Counted from the stretch's first letter, positions 24,391-35,875 are shown. The stretch: 64,000 nt of DNA from Pachyseris speciosa (GCA_016490735.1 JAEMWC010000102.1:871001-935000), one strand, 5' to 3'. A program made the numbers and translations. The notes: a model not told the origin generated them from the sequence alone.

Positions 24391-27300
24391 TTCTCTTCTA
24401 AGCACTGTCGTACAGTGACCGGTCTGAATACAACTGTGAGTCTGCTTTAATACGGTGGATAGTAAGTGTGTCGTACTTGTTTGCGGTGGTAATGTAGCAG
24501 ACTGGTTGTTGAATTTCTTTTATTTTGAAATCTATCTGCTTATTCTTATATTTCTTCGGTGATTCCAAAATCACTATCTTATAGTCTCGGTCTGCTTCAT
24601 GTCATCAATTTAGCGCTTAGGGGCCCTTGAGCAAGGCAAAGATATAGAGAATGCACCTTGATAATGTACATCGTGATAATTAAAGAGCGCATCTGTGGCG
24701 ATATGGTTTCCTTTGTTTGTCTGCTTTGTTTTTTCTTCTTTATTTTTCACGGGAAAAACTATTTGATAACCTCACTAGAAAAGCGGGGCTTATGAACACC
24801 ACTAAATGCTTTTCCGGGCTGCATGCCGCCACCCACGGATCGTTTATTGTTCGTTAGTTGCAAGATATCCCTTTAAATATTATTTACTCTGGATAAGTGT
24901 GAAAGCGGACTTGACACAACGATGTTGGGTGCGATCCATAAGAAGGTCAGGGACTCCATTGTCTAGGATGTCGAGGACTCAACTAAGGATAAGTTACGGG
25001 TCAGAAAGATATCCGACTCCAAATCGCTCGACCTTTTCCCCTGACTCCTGGCACTTTCAGCGACTGAGCCAGCACCCTACCTATTCCTGCTAAGTTCTTT
25101 CTTTTGTAAAAAAAAGTGTAAACGATACATGGTGAAATAAATTTGTTGTCTTGTCTGCATACTACAAACAATCAAACAGCTAATTCGTTATTCGAAAGAT
25201 ATCTGAAATCATGCATTACACAGTTTGAATGATGTACGTGACATGGCTTGTACACAAGAATCAGTAAATTTGCCAGTAATACAACGTTTCATCAAGATTT
25301 ATAACTAAACAAAGGAAAATGATACGCGCCTCTTCTGGTTCCATTGAGGAATCCTCGTGAAACTAAAAATAAGACAAATATGGACTTTAAGTTATAAAGC
25401 GATCTTTATTCTTTCGCACGAGAGCCAAGAGAAGACAACCTTTCGTTTGTCAATGTTCGAAAATGCCTTTTACAGATGTTTTAAATATTTTTGTTTCAAA
25501 TTTTTTTTTATAACTTACATTTTTTGGCAATTTTTTAAAATTTTATTCTTATTGTTGCAATGTTGGAATTAAAAACTTATAAAGCAAATTATAAAGCATT
25601 CACCATAGCTTAACGTGGGCCGCAAACTTTAACATTGCTCAAGTTGTAACGCAGGATTTACGTTCTCGTTATATCCTGCGCGTTGTCGTTAGTGGGTTGT
25701 TGTTTTTTTTTTTTCCTGTTAGTACAAAACTAGTTCCTTCGGAAAGGCAGAGACATCAAAAATACAGATCGATAACGTATCACTTGATAACACATGAACG
25801 CTATTGTAGCGATAAGAACGTTTAGCTTTCCTTTGCCTCCAACTCCTTTGTTTGGCACAGGATATCTCATACTCTTACCGTTGATGAAAGCTGGGTGCGG
25901 CTTAGATTCTTGGAAGGGAAAAGCGGAGCCAATGAACACTAAAATAACATGCAATGGGAATAAGGCACATAACGCCTTTTCCTACTAAATCCTTCACATT
26001 ATAACACATAACCAAACCCCTACTTTAGTGCAAACTATACTTGTTAAGGTTGACTGAAAATAACCATACTACTTGGGAAATTAACGGTCCGGTTCCCTCC
26101 TTTTCGATGGCATTTACTGATTATTTTCAGTCTTAGGAACTCATCACTGCTTTTCCCTGCCGTCACTCAGGGATCGTTTGTTGTTCCTTGCAGAGATATT
26201 GGACACAACTTTCCTTTTGTTTAGACTACGAGCAGTCCCTGGCCTCTTTCGTCGCTTAGTTCATCAAGCGTGAGGTCATTTTATTTTCTCGCGCGCCGGT
26301 TTTGTTTTAGCATCACTCTCGACGAACTAAGAGGCGAAAGAGGGACTGTTTGTGGTATAAATGTTGTTAGCACTCTTTGATAATAGGGGTACCCAACGAC
26401 AAGTTTCGGTAGATATCTGTTCGGTGGAGGATTGTGCGCCTTGGGCTTTTGGTGGCGATTAAAGAGTGCCCTCGGATTTTCGTAACTAAAACGTGGCCTA
26501 AAAGATTCGCAATTGGGAAATCGTAGCCCCTGAGGTTTTCTGAAAGGTCGTAATTGCTGTTTTTGGCAGTCAAAAACGTCAGCTAGCGTTTTCGGAAAGA
26601 AAATAGTTCCCTGAAAAGTTCGTGGAAAGTTCATTTCACCTTCATATTCTCTAATGGGAAGATTTTTTTCCTTACATTTTCGTGTGATTAAAATTTCAGC
26701 TAGGTAATCCGAACAGATGAACTTCCTCTAGCTAATGAGAACGTCACTTCAAACAGACTTGAAAGACCACAGGTACTTAAAAATGCCTTCCTGCAGCTTT
26801 GGTTGATTTGGCTCGTTGGGTGCCCCTGTGATAAGTATGAAGAGATTTGACAATGCAATATCCGGTGCGTTCCATAAGGATGGCAACTTAAATGGTGTTT
26901 GTTCTTTCGCGCCTTGCGTTAAGAAGTAGGTCAAGAGAAGATACCCCTAGTTATTCAATGTTCGACAATTTTTGGTATTTTTTCAAATGTTTTAAATATA
27001 TTTGTTTTCGTTTTGTTGAACATTTTCAGTTGAAGTTATTCTAAAGCATTCGCCAAAGCTTACTTCTATAATTCATTCGAAATCTACCAATACGTCAGCA
27101 GATCTACGTCCTGAAGAAGAAAATGTTTGGCGCTCATGCACGATTTAACGTCAAATCGTGAGTCCCAGACTTTCCCATTGCACAAGTTGTAGTGCTGGAT
27201 CTGCGCATTGTCGTTAGTGGTTTTTTTTTTCCTGTTAGTACAAAACTAGTTCCTTCGGACAAGGCAAAGACATCAAGAATACAGATCGATAACGTATCCC

Positions 27301-28400
27301 TCGATAACACATGAACGCTATTGTAGCGATAAGAACGTTTAGCTTTCCTTTGCCTCCAACTCCTTTGTTTGGCACAGGATATCTCTTACTCCCACTGTTG
27401 ATGAAAGCTGGGTGCGGCTTAGATTCTTGGAAGGGAGAAGCGGACCTAATGAACACTAAAATAACATGCAATAGGAATAAGGCACATAACGCCTTTTCCT
27501 ACTAAAACCGTCGCATTGTAACACATAACCCCTACTTTAGTGCAAACTATATTCGTTAAGGTAAAAAGTAACCATACTACTTGAAAACTAAATGGTCCAG
27601 TTCCCTCCTTTTCGATGGCATTTACTGATTGTTTTCAGTCTTGGAACGTCATCAACAATTATCCCTGCCGTCACCCACGGAATGTTTGTTGTTCCTTGCA
27701 AGAAATCGGACACAATTTCCCTTTCCCTTTTTTTAAATGTTGTTAGTAATCTTTGATAAGTGTGAAGGGATCTTTCAGTACAGTAGCCGATGCGTTCCAT
27801 AAGGATGTCAACTTGAATGTTGTTTGTTCTTTCGCGCCCTGCGTCAACAAGACGGTCAAGAGAAGAATATAACCCTTTGTTTGTCAATGTTCGACAATTT
27901 TCGGTATTTTTTCATATGTTTTAAATATTTTTGTTTTCATTTTTGAAATTTTTTTTATCAAAGTTTTGCAGTTGGAATAAAAAAACGTTATTCTAAAGTA
28001 TTCACCAAAAGCTTACTTCTTTAGTTCATTCTAAATCTACCAATACGTCAGCAGATCTTCGTAAGAATAACGTTTTCAAAGTTTTGTGCTCACGATTTAA
28101 CGTTAAATCTTGAGCCCCAAACTTTATCATTGCATGGTAACGCAGGATTTACGTTATATCCTGTGCGTTGTGGTTCCTGAGTGGGTTATTTTCTTGCTGT
28201 TCACACCCTACTAAGTACAAAACTCAGTTCCTTGGGAAAAGGCAAAGATACTGATCTGTAATGATTGTAGTGGATGGTTTTTGCTTTTCCACGCTAATTT
28301 GTACAAACGTTAGTCCCTTTTACAGTCTTATTACAATTCCTAATTAAGTCGTGATCTGTGCTGCATGTGATCAAACGCAATCGGTTGTATAATAAACAAA
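24391..28400 (+). repeat. Non-coding interior with three diverged tandem copies of a ~1.5-kb block
   Basis: Blocks near 24780-25690, 25720-27230 and 27240-28160 share landmarks: a CTGCCGTCAC...GATCGTTTGTTGTTC segment, TGATAAGTGTGAAG, a GTTCCATAAGGATG segment, and AACGCAGGATTTACG near each end. The second block carries an inserted 445-bp element (26384-26828). Short frames such as 25794-25988 and 27311-27505 are paralogous but lack recognisable domains. I see no coding region from 24391 to about 28400. Confidence 0.6.
26384..26828. mobile_element. Short TIR element with 6-bp duplication, copy 1
   Basis: It begins TAGGGGTACCCAACGA and ends TCGTTGGGTGCCCCTG, an inverted pair, and is flanked by TGATAA (26378-26383 and 26829-26834). 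The paralogous block near 27755-27762 shows the empty site. It belongs to the same family as 39822-40268 and 61695-62089. It has no transposase. CAGGGG termini suggest a hAT-like affinity, but the 6-bp duplication leaves this open. Confidence 0.8.
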
Positions 28401-28426
28401 CCTGACCACCGAGTTGCTCAAGAACC

Positions 28427-28456
28427 TCGGCGGGAAAGATCGCAGCGACTCCTCGG
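28427..28456 (+). CDS. AAA+ ATPase gene, tentative upstream exon (partial)
   Basis: A short open stretch (LLKNLGGKDRSDSS) ends at 28456 before a GTATGA donor. Its phase matches the exon at 28935. The 5' boundary is not defined: an in-frame TAA lies about 30 bp upstream and several AGs are possible acceptors. It may be the end of an exon or may not be used. Confidence 0.3.
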
Positions 28457-28934
28457 GTATGATTTTTTCTACTGAGTTTTTACAGTGATTGAGTACATTA
28501 GTAAACTGTGTTAACCCTTTTAAATAGCGTCCATTCAATGCTCCTCATATCTTGGGGTCATTCATCAAGCCGGGGAGGGGGTATCTATCTCCGTTGTTAA
28601 GACTACCTTAGCGTGTTCACGCACCTTCTCGTTTCCCAGAAGCCATCTTCGAAAGTCAGAACGAGATTCAGAAGAAATGGGTGGGGTGTGCAAGGGGGTA
28701 CGGGTTTGGTTGGGTACATAAGAGAAGGGAAGGGTAAATCAGGTTCGATAGTGACGGAGATGACTGTGCGAAGCACTTATTAGGTATTCAATTTTGCTAT
28801 GTTCTTGCGGGTTAGGAATTGTGTGGTGAGTTTTCTTGGGTAAAAGACTGGTGCGGAATTTTTAGAGCCTAACCCAGCCGGAGTAAAGCTCTCATTTAGT
28901 AACGGTCATTTCATTCCTTAACTTCTGCGTGCAG

Positions 28935-29022
28935 TTACATTCATCTACATAAAAAGTAGTGACCTCGCAGTGGAAAAGCCCCCTCTTCCAGACAAAGGAA
29001 AGCAGAAGGATGTCCTTAAACG
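28935..29022 (+). CDS. AAA+ ATPase gene, exon B
   Basis: The 88-nt open segment follows a TGCAG acceptor and precedes a GTATGT donor. Phase is compatible with the next exon. It encodes a linker-like sequence containing SSDLAVEKPPLPDKGKQKDV. No domain is recognisable here. Support comes from consensus splice signals and phase continuity with exons C and D. Confidence 0.5.
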
Positions 29023-29125
29023 GTATGTATAATTAAAAATGCTTTGCTCGAATTAGCCCCTCATCCAATTTGTTATATATTTCAATTTATCGTCAAGACA
29101 TTTCCGATCTTTTCCCTTATCTTAG

Positions 29126-29190
29126 ATTGCGATCCAGTATAGAACAGGGGACCGATGTTGGTTGTATTGTCACAAATGACGAAAAGGAAG
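29126..29190 (+). CDS. AAA+ ATPase gene, exon C
   Basis: The 65-nt segment lies between a pyrimidine-rich CTTAG acceptor and a GTTAGT donor. It is in phase with both neighbours and encodes LRSSIEQGTDVGCIVTNDEK. No motif is visible. The phase fit across three consecutive exons is the main evidence. Confidence 0.5.
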
Positions 29191-29543
29191 GTTAGTTGTG
29201 TACACTCAGTGCTTATGTTAATTTCCTCATTTACATTTTACTCTGTAACGTGATTTGATAGGGTTTTTATCTCCGTTGTTAAGATTATCTGAGCGTGCTC
29301 ACGTACCTTCTCGTTTCCCTGACGCGATCTTCGAGAGTCAGAACGAGAGTCAGAAATGCAAGGGGTATGGGTTTGGCTGGATACATAAGAAAATGGAAGT
29401 AATGTCTGTGGATACTGCATAGCATGTCTACCCAAATCGACGATGCTAGAAATATCCTCTTTGGAATTCAAAACGTTTCATAAAGCAAACGGTTACTCAT
29501 GTGCTTCACCTTAGCACTTATCCCTCCTAACATTTTACTCAGC

Positions 29544-29546
<3 letters not shown>

Positions 29547-29574
<28 letters not shown>

Positions 29575-29640
29575 CATTATCATTATCATTATCATTATCA
29601 TTATCATTATCATTATCATTATTTATTTATTTATTTTATT
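29547..29640 (+). repeat. (TTATCA)n microsatellite
   Basis: About a dozen hexamer repeats sit just before the acceptor of the Walker A exon, followed by a T-rich stretch that may serve as its pyrimidine tract. Confidence 0.9.
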
Positions 29641-29653
29641 TTCCGCATTTCAG

Positions 29654-29878
29654 TCGATTATCAGCGAATTTACAACAAGATGGAGGAATCCACACGTTCA
29701 TTTGTTGGCTTAGAGCCCCTCAAGCAGCAATTTTTGAGATTTGCAAAGACTGCAATTTTAAACCAAAAACGGAAGCAGTTGGGTTTCCAAGTGGACGACA
29801 TGAGCACACAATGTTTACACTTTATCTTTCAAGGGAATCCAGGGACCGGGAAAACCACTTTCGCACGTAAAGTTGCAG
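29654..29878 (+). CDS. AAA+ ATPase gene, exon D (Walker A, CbbX/SpoVK type)
   Basis: The exon runs from a CATTTCAG acceptor to a GCAG|GTATCA donor. An internal Met at 29680 begins MEESTRSFVGLEPLKQQF, typical of the start of this AAA+ subfamily (VGLxxxKxxL). The Walker A motif GNPGTGKTT follows near the exon end. Reading is open upstream of the Met, so translation probably starts earlier. CbbX/SpoVK-like ATPases form hexameric remodelling rings, and eukaryotic relatives often have ankyrin repeats upstream. The gene lies wholly inside the giant transposon. Confidence 0.85.
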
Positions 29879-30652
29879 GTATCAGAAGAATCTTACCACT
29901 GAAGTTCTCTTAAGGCGGGATTTAACCTAAACATCGTTTTTTAGCTGCTTGACATCGATCTAACGTTGATATGTCATTCGCGTTTCGAGCAATTAAAAAT
30001 CCTATGCTCATCCAACGAAGCTATATCGTGTCATATTTTTATTGACTTTTTTGGTGATTTTGGGTATATTTGGGAAGAGATAATTTTCTCAAGGTTAGTT
30101 AAGTTGAATGAAATATGAATTAAGATGTAATGAATGTTTAAGGTTGGAATTTGAAGTTAAAAAGTAGTAGAACACCAAACAGTTCCCCAACCTGTACAAC
30201 TGTCTGGTGCTGTTTCAAACAATTTTTCTAACAGTCCAATCCCTTCTTTAATCTCCTTAAAGTTCCACTCCAATTCACGTTAGGTCATCCTTAACCCCAC
30301 CCCCACCCCCCTCCCCCCACCTCCCGTACATGTTTCCGGTATTCTAACATCCGCTTTAAGCCAAAGTGGAAACAATTGCCACGAAATCAATGACCATTAA
30401 CAACAGTCTTGAGCCAAAAAATAAAGCATTTTTCCCAGAAAGAAAGCTTCGGTTTTCTTCTTCTCGCCCTTTTTGTATTTCCATGTGATCAACAAATATT
30501 TCCTTTTCCTGGGCTTGCTGGAGAAGAACTGACTTTAACATTAGAATAAAGATCCTTGTTAGTGGTTATCGTGTAATGTTTAATCAACATGTCCTTCAGG
30601 GCAGGTTCCTTATGACTTTTACTCATGAATGTTTCAACTCGTTTACTTACAG

Positions 30653-30996
30653 ATTTGCTATACAGCGTGAAGAAAATCAAGAAACGAAAAGTGGTGGAGG
30701 TCCAAAGAGGCGATCTGGTTGGCCAATTCCTCGGGTCAACGGAAGACAAAAACGCCACCAAAATCAACGAGGCGAAAGGAGGAGTTCTTTTTGTTGACGA
30801 AGCGTACCGTCTGACTCCAAGATCATCTAACATGGACTACGGACGCATCGCTATCAACCAGCTTATGGCGGCAATGGAGAAAGGCGATCCAGTGATGATT
30901 TTCGCTGGTTATCCAGAAGAAATGAAGGAATTTATTAAGTCCAATCCTGGCCTTGACTCTAGAATAAAAGACCAATTTATTTCTTCAAAGACATAA
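30653..30996 (+). CDS. AAA+ ATPase gene, exon E (Walker B)
   Basis: It starts at a TTACTTACAG acceptor in phase with exon D. It encodes the region between Walker A and sensor 1: VQRGDLVGQFLGST, Walker B GVLFVDEAYRL, sensor-1-like MIFAGYPEEM and NPGLDSRIK. The family normally continues directly with a (Y/F)xFxFPDYS segment, which here lies in the separate segment at 32360. No GT donor exists at the expected point: the frame runs into a TAA at 30994, and AATAAA occurs at about 30962. Either transcripts end here or the donor has been lost. Confidence 0.8.
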
Positions 30997-31976
30997 ATTG
31001 TAGTTAATGGGACAACCGTGAGAATTACTACTGTATTGCGTGACATGCAGTAACATAGAGTAGGGTTTCACAGGCCAAAGTTCAATTCTGATCATGTGTG
31101 TCCATAGTGCAATCTACAGGCTGAGCCAATCAGGATAGTTTTTATTTCACTGCCAATCAACTCCTAATGCATTTAACATAAGCCTCGTGTTTATTTATTC
31201 CATCACTCTAGCAGGCAAACATCTTGCCTGCTTTAGTTTGATTTCCAGTACAATTATTTTCCCACCCTCCCCCTCCCTATGTCATAAGCATGTCATGCAC
31301 TATAATACACACACTATACTTTACTTCTTATCCAGACTTAGGATACATGATGTTACATATAGGAGATATTGAATATAAAAATGCTATACACAAGATATTT
31401 TGCTATAAGTTAAATTGAGATGGATATATATTTATATTTATATAAGAAGTTACAGTTAGCAGCCAACGCTAATTAGATTTGCTGCATATTTGCATCATAG
31501 ACACTTAATGAATAGAGTAGCCCTGTCTACGTTCATAGACTATGTATATACCTGTATTTTGAGGTTAAGATTTGGTTCCATTGTATTTTGTTGCATATTT
31601 TCTTGAAATGAATTGTTAACGAATCCTCGGTTAGGCCTTGGGTTCAACATATTGTTACTCTATAGTATCTCACAATATCATTACGCTCTTATATAAGTTA
31701 ATACGGTCTGCAGTTATGTTATGTTCCAGTTTTACTTCAGCAGTTTCTCTGCACATAAGATGCATGACGAACCGATTAGCTATGCTTACTATTGAGATCT
31801 ACACAATTGGACTCTAGAGTTAATTTTAGGTGTAGATCTTTCCTATGTTTTGTAACGTTGAATTCATATAGACAAATAAACTTTGGGTTGGGATGAAGTG
31901 CTCCCATACAGGTCACTCTTTGCCCCATAGACTCACAGAATGGATTGGTTGCCATGGTAACCATGAGTCTTAACTA

Positions 31977-32215
31977 CCTTACCTGACTAAGGACCTCTTT
32001 CAGGGTATTGTGACCTGCAGCCCTGAGGAGGATTAAGGACCTCTCACAGGGTATTGTGACCTGCAGCCCTGGAGAGGAGTAAGGACCTCTTTTAGGGTAT
32101 TGTGATCGGCAGCCCCAAAGAGGAGTAAGGAACTCTTGCAGGGTATTGTGATCTGCAGCCCTCAAGAGGAGTAGCTCTTAGGGGATCGTGACCTGCACCC
32201 CTAGAGAGAAAAGGG
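31977..32215 (+). repeat. Short tandem repeat (~57 bp, four to five copies) in intron
   Basis: Units contain AAGGACCTCT, CAGGGTATTGTGA, CTGCAGCCC and GAGGAGTAAGG, with the last copy degraded. They lie between exons E and F. The stretch from 31000 to 31970 is otherwise AT-rich intron without recognisable content. Confidence 0.75.
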
Positions 32216-32358
32216 GGTGAGGGGGGTTTTGACCCCTCCCATCTTACCAAGCTAGACTAGTATTCTGTTAGCGATACTTGCCTGTTGGAGTACTTCATTC
32301 CCAACCCCCTTTCCCAACATTTATTGTTGTCTGTGTTTCTGTTTCTCATGGGTTGTGA

Positions 32359-32708
32359 GCATTAAGTATAAATTCACTTTCCCTGACTATTCGGTGCAAG
32401 AATTGGCAACAATTCTTGACAACGGAATCAGGGACAGTGGATACCGCTATAGTGGCCAAACAAGCTTGGTTACAATCCTTGAAAACGAGACGACCTCAGC
32501 GATCCGTAGTCAACAGAACGGTAGGCTTGCGAAAAATATTGTAGCAGAGGCCATAATAAATCTAAGTACACGTCTGTCTTTCACAGACGACGGTGTAAAG
32601 TTAGTTACCCTGGAGGAAGATGATGTTATTCAAGCATGTAGGGCCTTTTGCGACCAAAAGGACTCCCCGGCGAGCAGTGAAGAGGTAAAGGAAAAGGACG
32701 ACGCGTGA
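32359..32708 (+). CDS. AAA+ ATPase gene, terminal exon F
   Basis: The frame encodes IKYKFTFPDYSVQELATIL, the conserved continuation of CbbX/SpoVK ATPases after the NPGL(D/A)SR motif. A helical lid with a sensor-2-like region (QNGRLAKNIVAEAI) follows, then an acidic C-terminus ending in TGA at 32706. The acceptor would be TTGTGAG, preceded by a T-rich tract. This is weaker than the other acceptors, and its partner donor in exon E is missing. Confidence 0.7.
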
Positions 32709-33073
32709 TGATCAGGATATAGGATATTGAGGCGATGAAAATTGTTATCTTGCCGGAGCAATTACAATGTTGTCTGTGATAGTCGCATGTAAACCCGGGG
32801 GGGGGGATACTCCTTTATGTGGGCTATTTACGTACGTGCGGTTTCGTGACCATGTTGGTCCGAAATAGGGTATGGTCCGAAATAGGGTATTGGATTGGGC
32901 ATGTTTTTTCAAAAAGATGGTCAGCAATGGCTGATGTGTTGTCATTTTTAGCGAGGGCCTTCAAATGTTCACTTTTTCTGTCGTGAAGTCTCTTTTTGTC
33001 TTACCAATATAAAAATCAGTGCAGTCTCAGCAACCGGCCTTGTAAACAACTTAAGACTTTTGAGAGCGGTTTC

Positions 33074-33099
33074 ATTTCTGTCCTTGTAAGGACAGAAAT
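33074..33099. repeat. Perfect short hairpin
   Basis: ATTTCTGTCCTT and its complement AAGGACAGAAAT are separated by two bases, directly beside the MULE-like element. Function unknown. Confidence 0.7.
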
Positions 33100-33108
33100 A
33101 CTTGATGC

Positions 33109-33329
33109 AATCTTGTACCCAGAGTCCTCAGGCTCTTTGGCCAGCGGTTGGTCGCCAGGAAAGACTCTGGGATAATGGAAAAAAATCAAATTTTTTGATT
33201 GGCTGTCCCGCAACGGCTTCCATTGTTTTACCCCAGATTTTCTGGGAAAATGGCGGTCCATTGTCCCATAGTCTCGCCGGGCGTCTACCCGCTGACCAAA
33301 CAGCCCGAGGACTCTGGGTACGAGATTGT
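33109..33329. mobile_element. Short TIR element with 9-bp duplication (MULE-like MITE)
   Basis: The element is 221 bp with long inverted arms: the left has TTGTACCCAGAGTCCTC and the right the complement of TCGTACCCAGAGTCCTC. Pairing extends through most of its length. It is flanked by ACTTGATGC (33100-33108 and 33330-33338). Nine-base duplications and long inverted arms point to the Mutator group. It has no coding capacity. Confidence 0.7.
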
Positions 33330-33338
33330 ACTTGATGC

Positions 33339-34037
33339 GGAAAGTGTTCTGATAAGTTATCTCTTGGTTGACGCTGGAGTAGAAGTTGTAAACACAGGAT
33401 TTCAGGAGTTTAGCGATTTGGGGTTGCTCTGCAGACCTAGGTATGTTAACAAGATGATTATATCTTTCTTAGGACCTGTCAAGAGCGGGGTAGTTGGCTT
33501 GTTTCGTCGTACTAGAGAATCTTTCACTTTTTAGAATCTGGAATTTATGAATAAATGAATTGCAAAAGAGTTAGTAATGCGCGTGTCTATGAGAGAAAAT
33601 CATATATCTATTCACGAACTGGAAAGAAAAGGTATTGGAAAAAACATTTTCTGTCTTTGCATGTGTGAAATGGGGTTTTTATCGTAAAACGATGAGAGTC
33701 CCTTGTACCGGACTTATACAAGTTCTTAAGTTCAGGTGAAATGAAAAAAAAAAAAAAATGCAGAAACTTCTTTTTATTGATGTTTTCCACGTGACATCTT
33801 ATTTGACATTGAAGCACATGTGTACATACTTCCCAAGCACAGGAAATCCATTACATGGTTCCATTACATATCTTTTATGTGCCATCAAGACTGAACGCGT
33901 AAAATCTTTCACGGTACACGGGAGATGAAACGGTAACTAAAAATGCGAAAAATATGGTCAACATAGGCCAAAAGGATATATAGAAGGGGAGGGGGGGGGG
34001 GGGGGAGGAGTTGAGTTTTCACGAAACGAACTAGCTG
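33339..34037. other. Non-coding interval of the giant transposon
   Basis: This AT-rich interval contains an A-run near 33745 and a G-run near 33990. Small frames here (for example 33608-33817 on the minus strand) have no recognisable features. It lies 3' of the transposase gene. Confidence 0.4.
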
Positions 34038-35570
34038 TTACAATGTCTGGGGCGAGTCTAGGATTTGGGCAACGTAATTTACAGTTCGTAAATAGATATC
34101 TACTCCAAAATTGGTACTGTTAGATAAGGAATCAATTTCGTCAGTCAAGCCTGAAATCTGACCTTCAGTGAGAGGGCAAGTTGGTGCTAGCACAGTCACA
34201 GTTTCATTGTCATCATCGATACACAGGCCCGCGTTGTCACTGTCGATACCATAGACAGCTAAATCGGGGTTCCTTATGTCCTGGACAGCGGTGTATCCCT
34301 GATAGTCGTCACTCATTACGCCAGCTATCCACATTTGATAAGGGGTTTGGTTTCCCTCTGTACTTACACAGTGGTGATTCCAGCCTAAGCGAAATTCTTC
34401 TAACGCTCTGTTGATACGTGGAAGAAATACGTAGTGAAGGCAGAAAACGTCTGTATCATTGGATACGTCTAGAATACCTTCACTCTCCATGTAACTGAAG
34501 ATCGAATAAAAGCTAGAGAGACAACACCGTGTAGTGTCTCTGTGTAGCCTTTCTATTCGCTGATTATGTACGGATGAACCCTGTATATGGGAACCACGAT
34601 TTCTTCCCCTGACTGACTCCATAAAGTTGCCAACTTCGATGTTTTCCCCACCTTAGTCGGAGCGAACACGCAAAGGAATCCCATATTTTTTAGTACCCTC
34701 GATGAAGCTATATATGACTGTTTCTGCACGGTTATTCGTTGCACATTTCAAAAATACCACAAGTCTGGAGAAGCCGTCAATGCCGCCATGAACCACAAAC
34801 CCCCACCGAATAAGTTTGTGTAATCCGTCTATGTGCCAGAGAGCGTTGGGTCCCGGAACATCGTATTGGTATCTGGGATGCATAGCCCGCCAACGAAGGG
34901 CGGTGTTGATAGGGTCAATACGACGAATGATATCTCTTACGCGATGTCGTGGAACATGTACACCCCTAGAACGAAGGATGCCAATAACCATTCTCTCCCC
35001 ACAATTTTCGAATTCGGCCTTTATGCCAGCCACTTGTTGCTCGAGATCAAAGTCAGAAATGATTGTAAATCGGCTTTCTTGGAAATTGAAATTGACTTCT
35101 TTCAGTCGCCTCCATAGCGTTGTTCGTGAAATGCATAGGGTGTGGGTTATCCTTGTCCATGTAAACTGCCAGCTGCGAAGATAGTCTATCTGAGTCAGGT
35201 TAAGGACAAGTTTACAGAGTTTAGGCCTCCCAACACAACCACTGCGGTGAACAAGAATTTCAGATAATGTGGAAGAGCTGTAAGCAGTAGAGTCAACTGA
35301 ATGCAACTGGCGCTCAACATCATCAATCAGATATTGTATTGAATTGCTCAACCGTTTGACGTTTCCCTGTACATCTTCCGAAACAGAGGCATCCACCTCG
35401 AGGGCAAGAGAAGCTCTGATGATCCTTTCGCAAGCTGTTCTTTTAGCCTGGAGCCTTGATAAAAACTCTTGTAGTATGTTCGAATCCGACGAGTGTATTC
35501 TACGTTCTACTTCACGACACAAACCTTCAACTGAATCAAGAAAAATATACCACTCCAGATTCTCGGCCAT
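34038..35570 (-). pseudogene. DDE integrase-type transposase of the giant transposon, one nonsense codon
   Basis: The reading frame is continuous for 510 codons from ATG at 35570 to a stop at 34038 except for one TAA at codon 306 (34655-34653). N-terminal helices lead to a helix-turn-helix-like part (ITHTLCISRTTLWRRLKEV). The catalytic core follows, with D248 in WHIDGLHKLIRWGF, D305 in RVRSD and E340 in VHNQRIERLHRD. D-to-E spacing is 34, as in retroviral-type integrases. The TAA follows D305 directly, where relatives have Lys before GGEN. I recall this family as the integrase-core (rva_4-like) proteins common in cnidarian and fish genomes. The copy is probably recently inactivated, unless the stop is recoded. 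Confidence 0.88.
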
Positions 35571-35875
35571 AGTATAATTTCAATCTGAGCATTTGCCCCG
35601 GGTAGCAAAACGTTTGCTTGTTCGCCGACGCGCTGTTGTACGTGACAGGAAATGCTGCGAGCCAGGAGGGGTCAAAATTTAGTGGGCGCATAACAAACGA
35701 CGACATCTGAATATTATCTGTTATCATTCACCGCCAACGTTGAATTCATACTAAGGAAAACATTCATTCGAGAATGGTTCGTAAACAAATAAAGCTATAC
35801 CACTCCAGATTCTCGGCCTGAGCATTTGCCCCGGGTAGCAAAACGTTTACTTGTTCGCCGACGCGCTGTTAAAAA
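35571..35875. repeat. Transposase upstream region with ~80-bp direct duplication
   Basis: The segment around 35553-35632 (TACCACTCCAGATTCTCGGCC, split by a 14-bp difference, then GCATTTGCCCCGGGTAGC) recurs at 35800-35872. It overlaps the ATG region and probable promoter of the minus-strand transposase. No extra coding exon is evident. Confidence 0.6.

Larger units (their letters stand above)
28560..29410 (+). repeat. Diverged direct repeat pair in the AAA+ gene 5' region
   Basis: A segment near 28575-28735 (TATCTCCGTTGTTAAGA followed by CACCTTCTCGTTTCCC and GTCAGAACGAGA) recurs near 29263-29400 with moderate divergence. The two copies flank the predicted exons at 28935-29022 and 29126-29190. 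Confidence 0.55.

Noticed and set aside
26281..26634. 117-codon minus-strand frame, with a related one at 40011-39751
   Set aside because: It lies mostly within the 6-bp-duplication inverted-repeat element, which is non-coding in all three copies.
29499..29870. 123-codon frame with a Ser/Leu run overlapping the Walker A exon
   Set aside because: It is the other register of the (TTATCA)n tract and exon D; the AAA+ motif lies in the frame starting at 29680.
33199..33534. 111-codon plus-strand frame
   Set aside because: It spans the MULE-like inverted-repeat element and its flank; the open frame is accidental.
35536..35727. 63-codon minus-strand frame overlapping the transposase start, considered as a 5' exon
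   Set aside because: It is in a different register, has no donor leading into the transposase frame and shows no motif.
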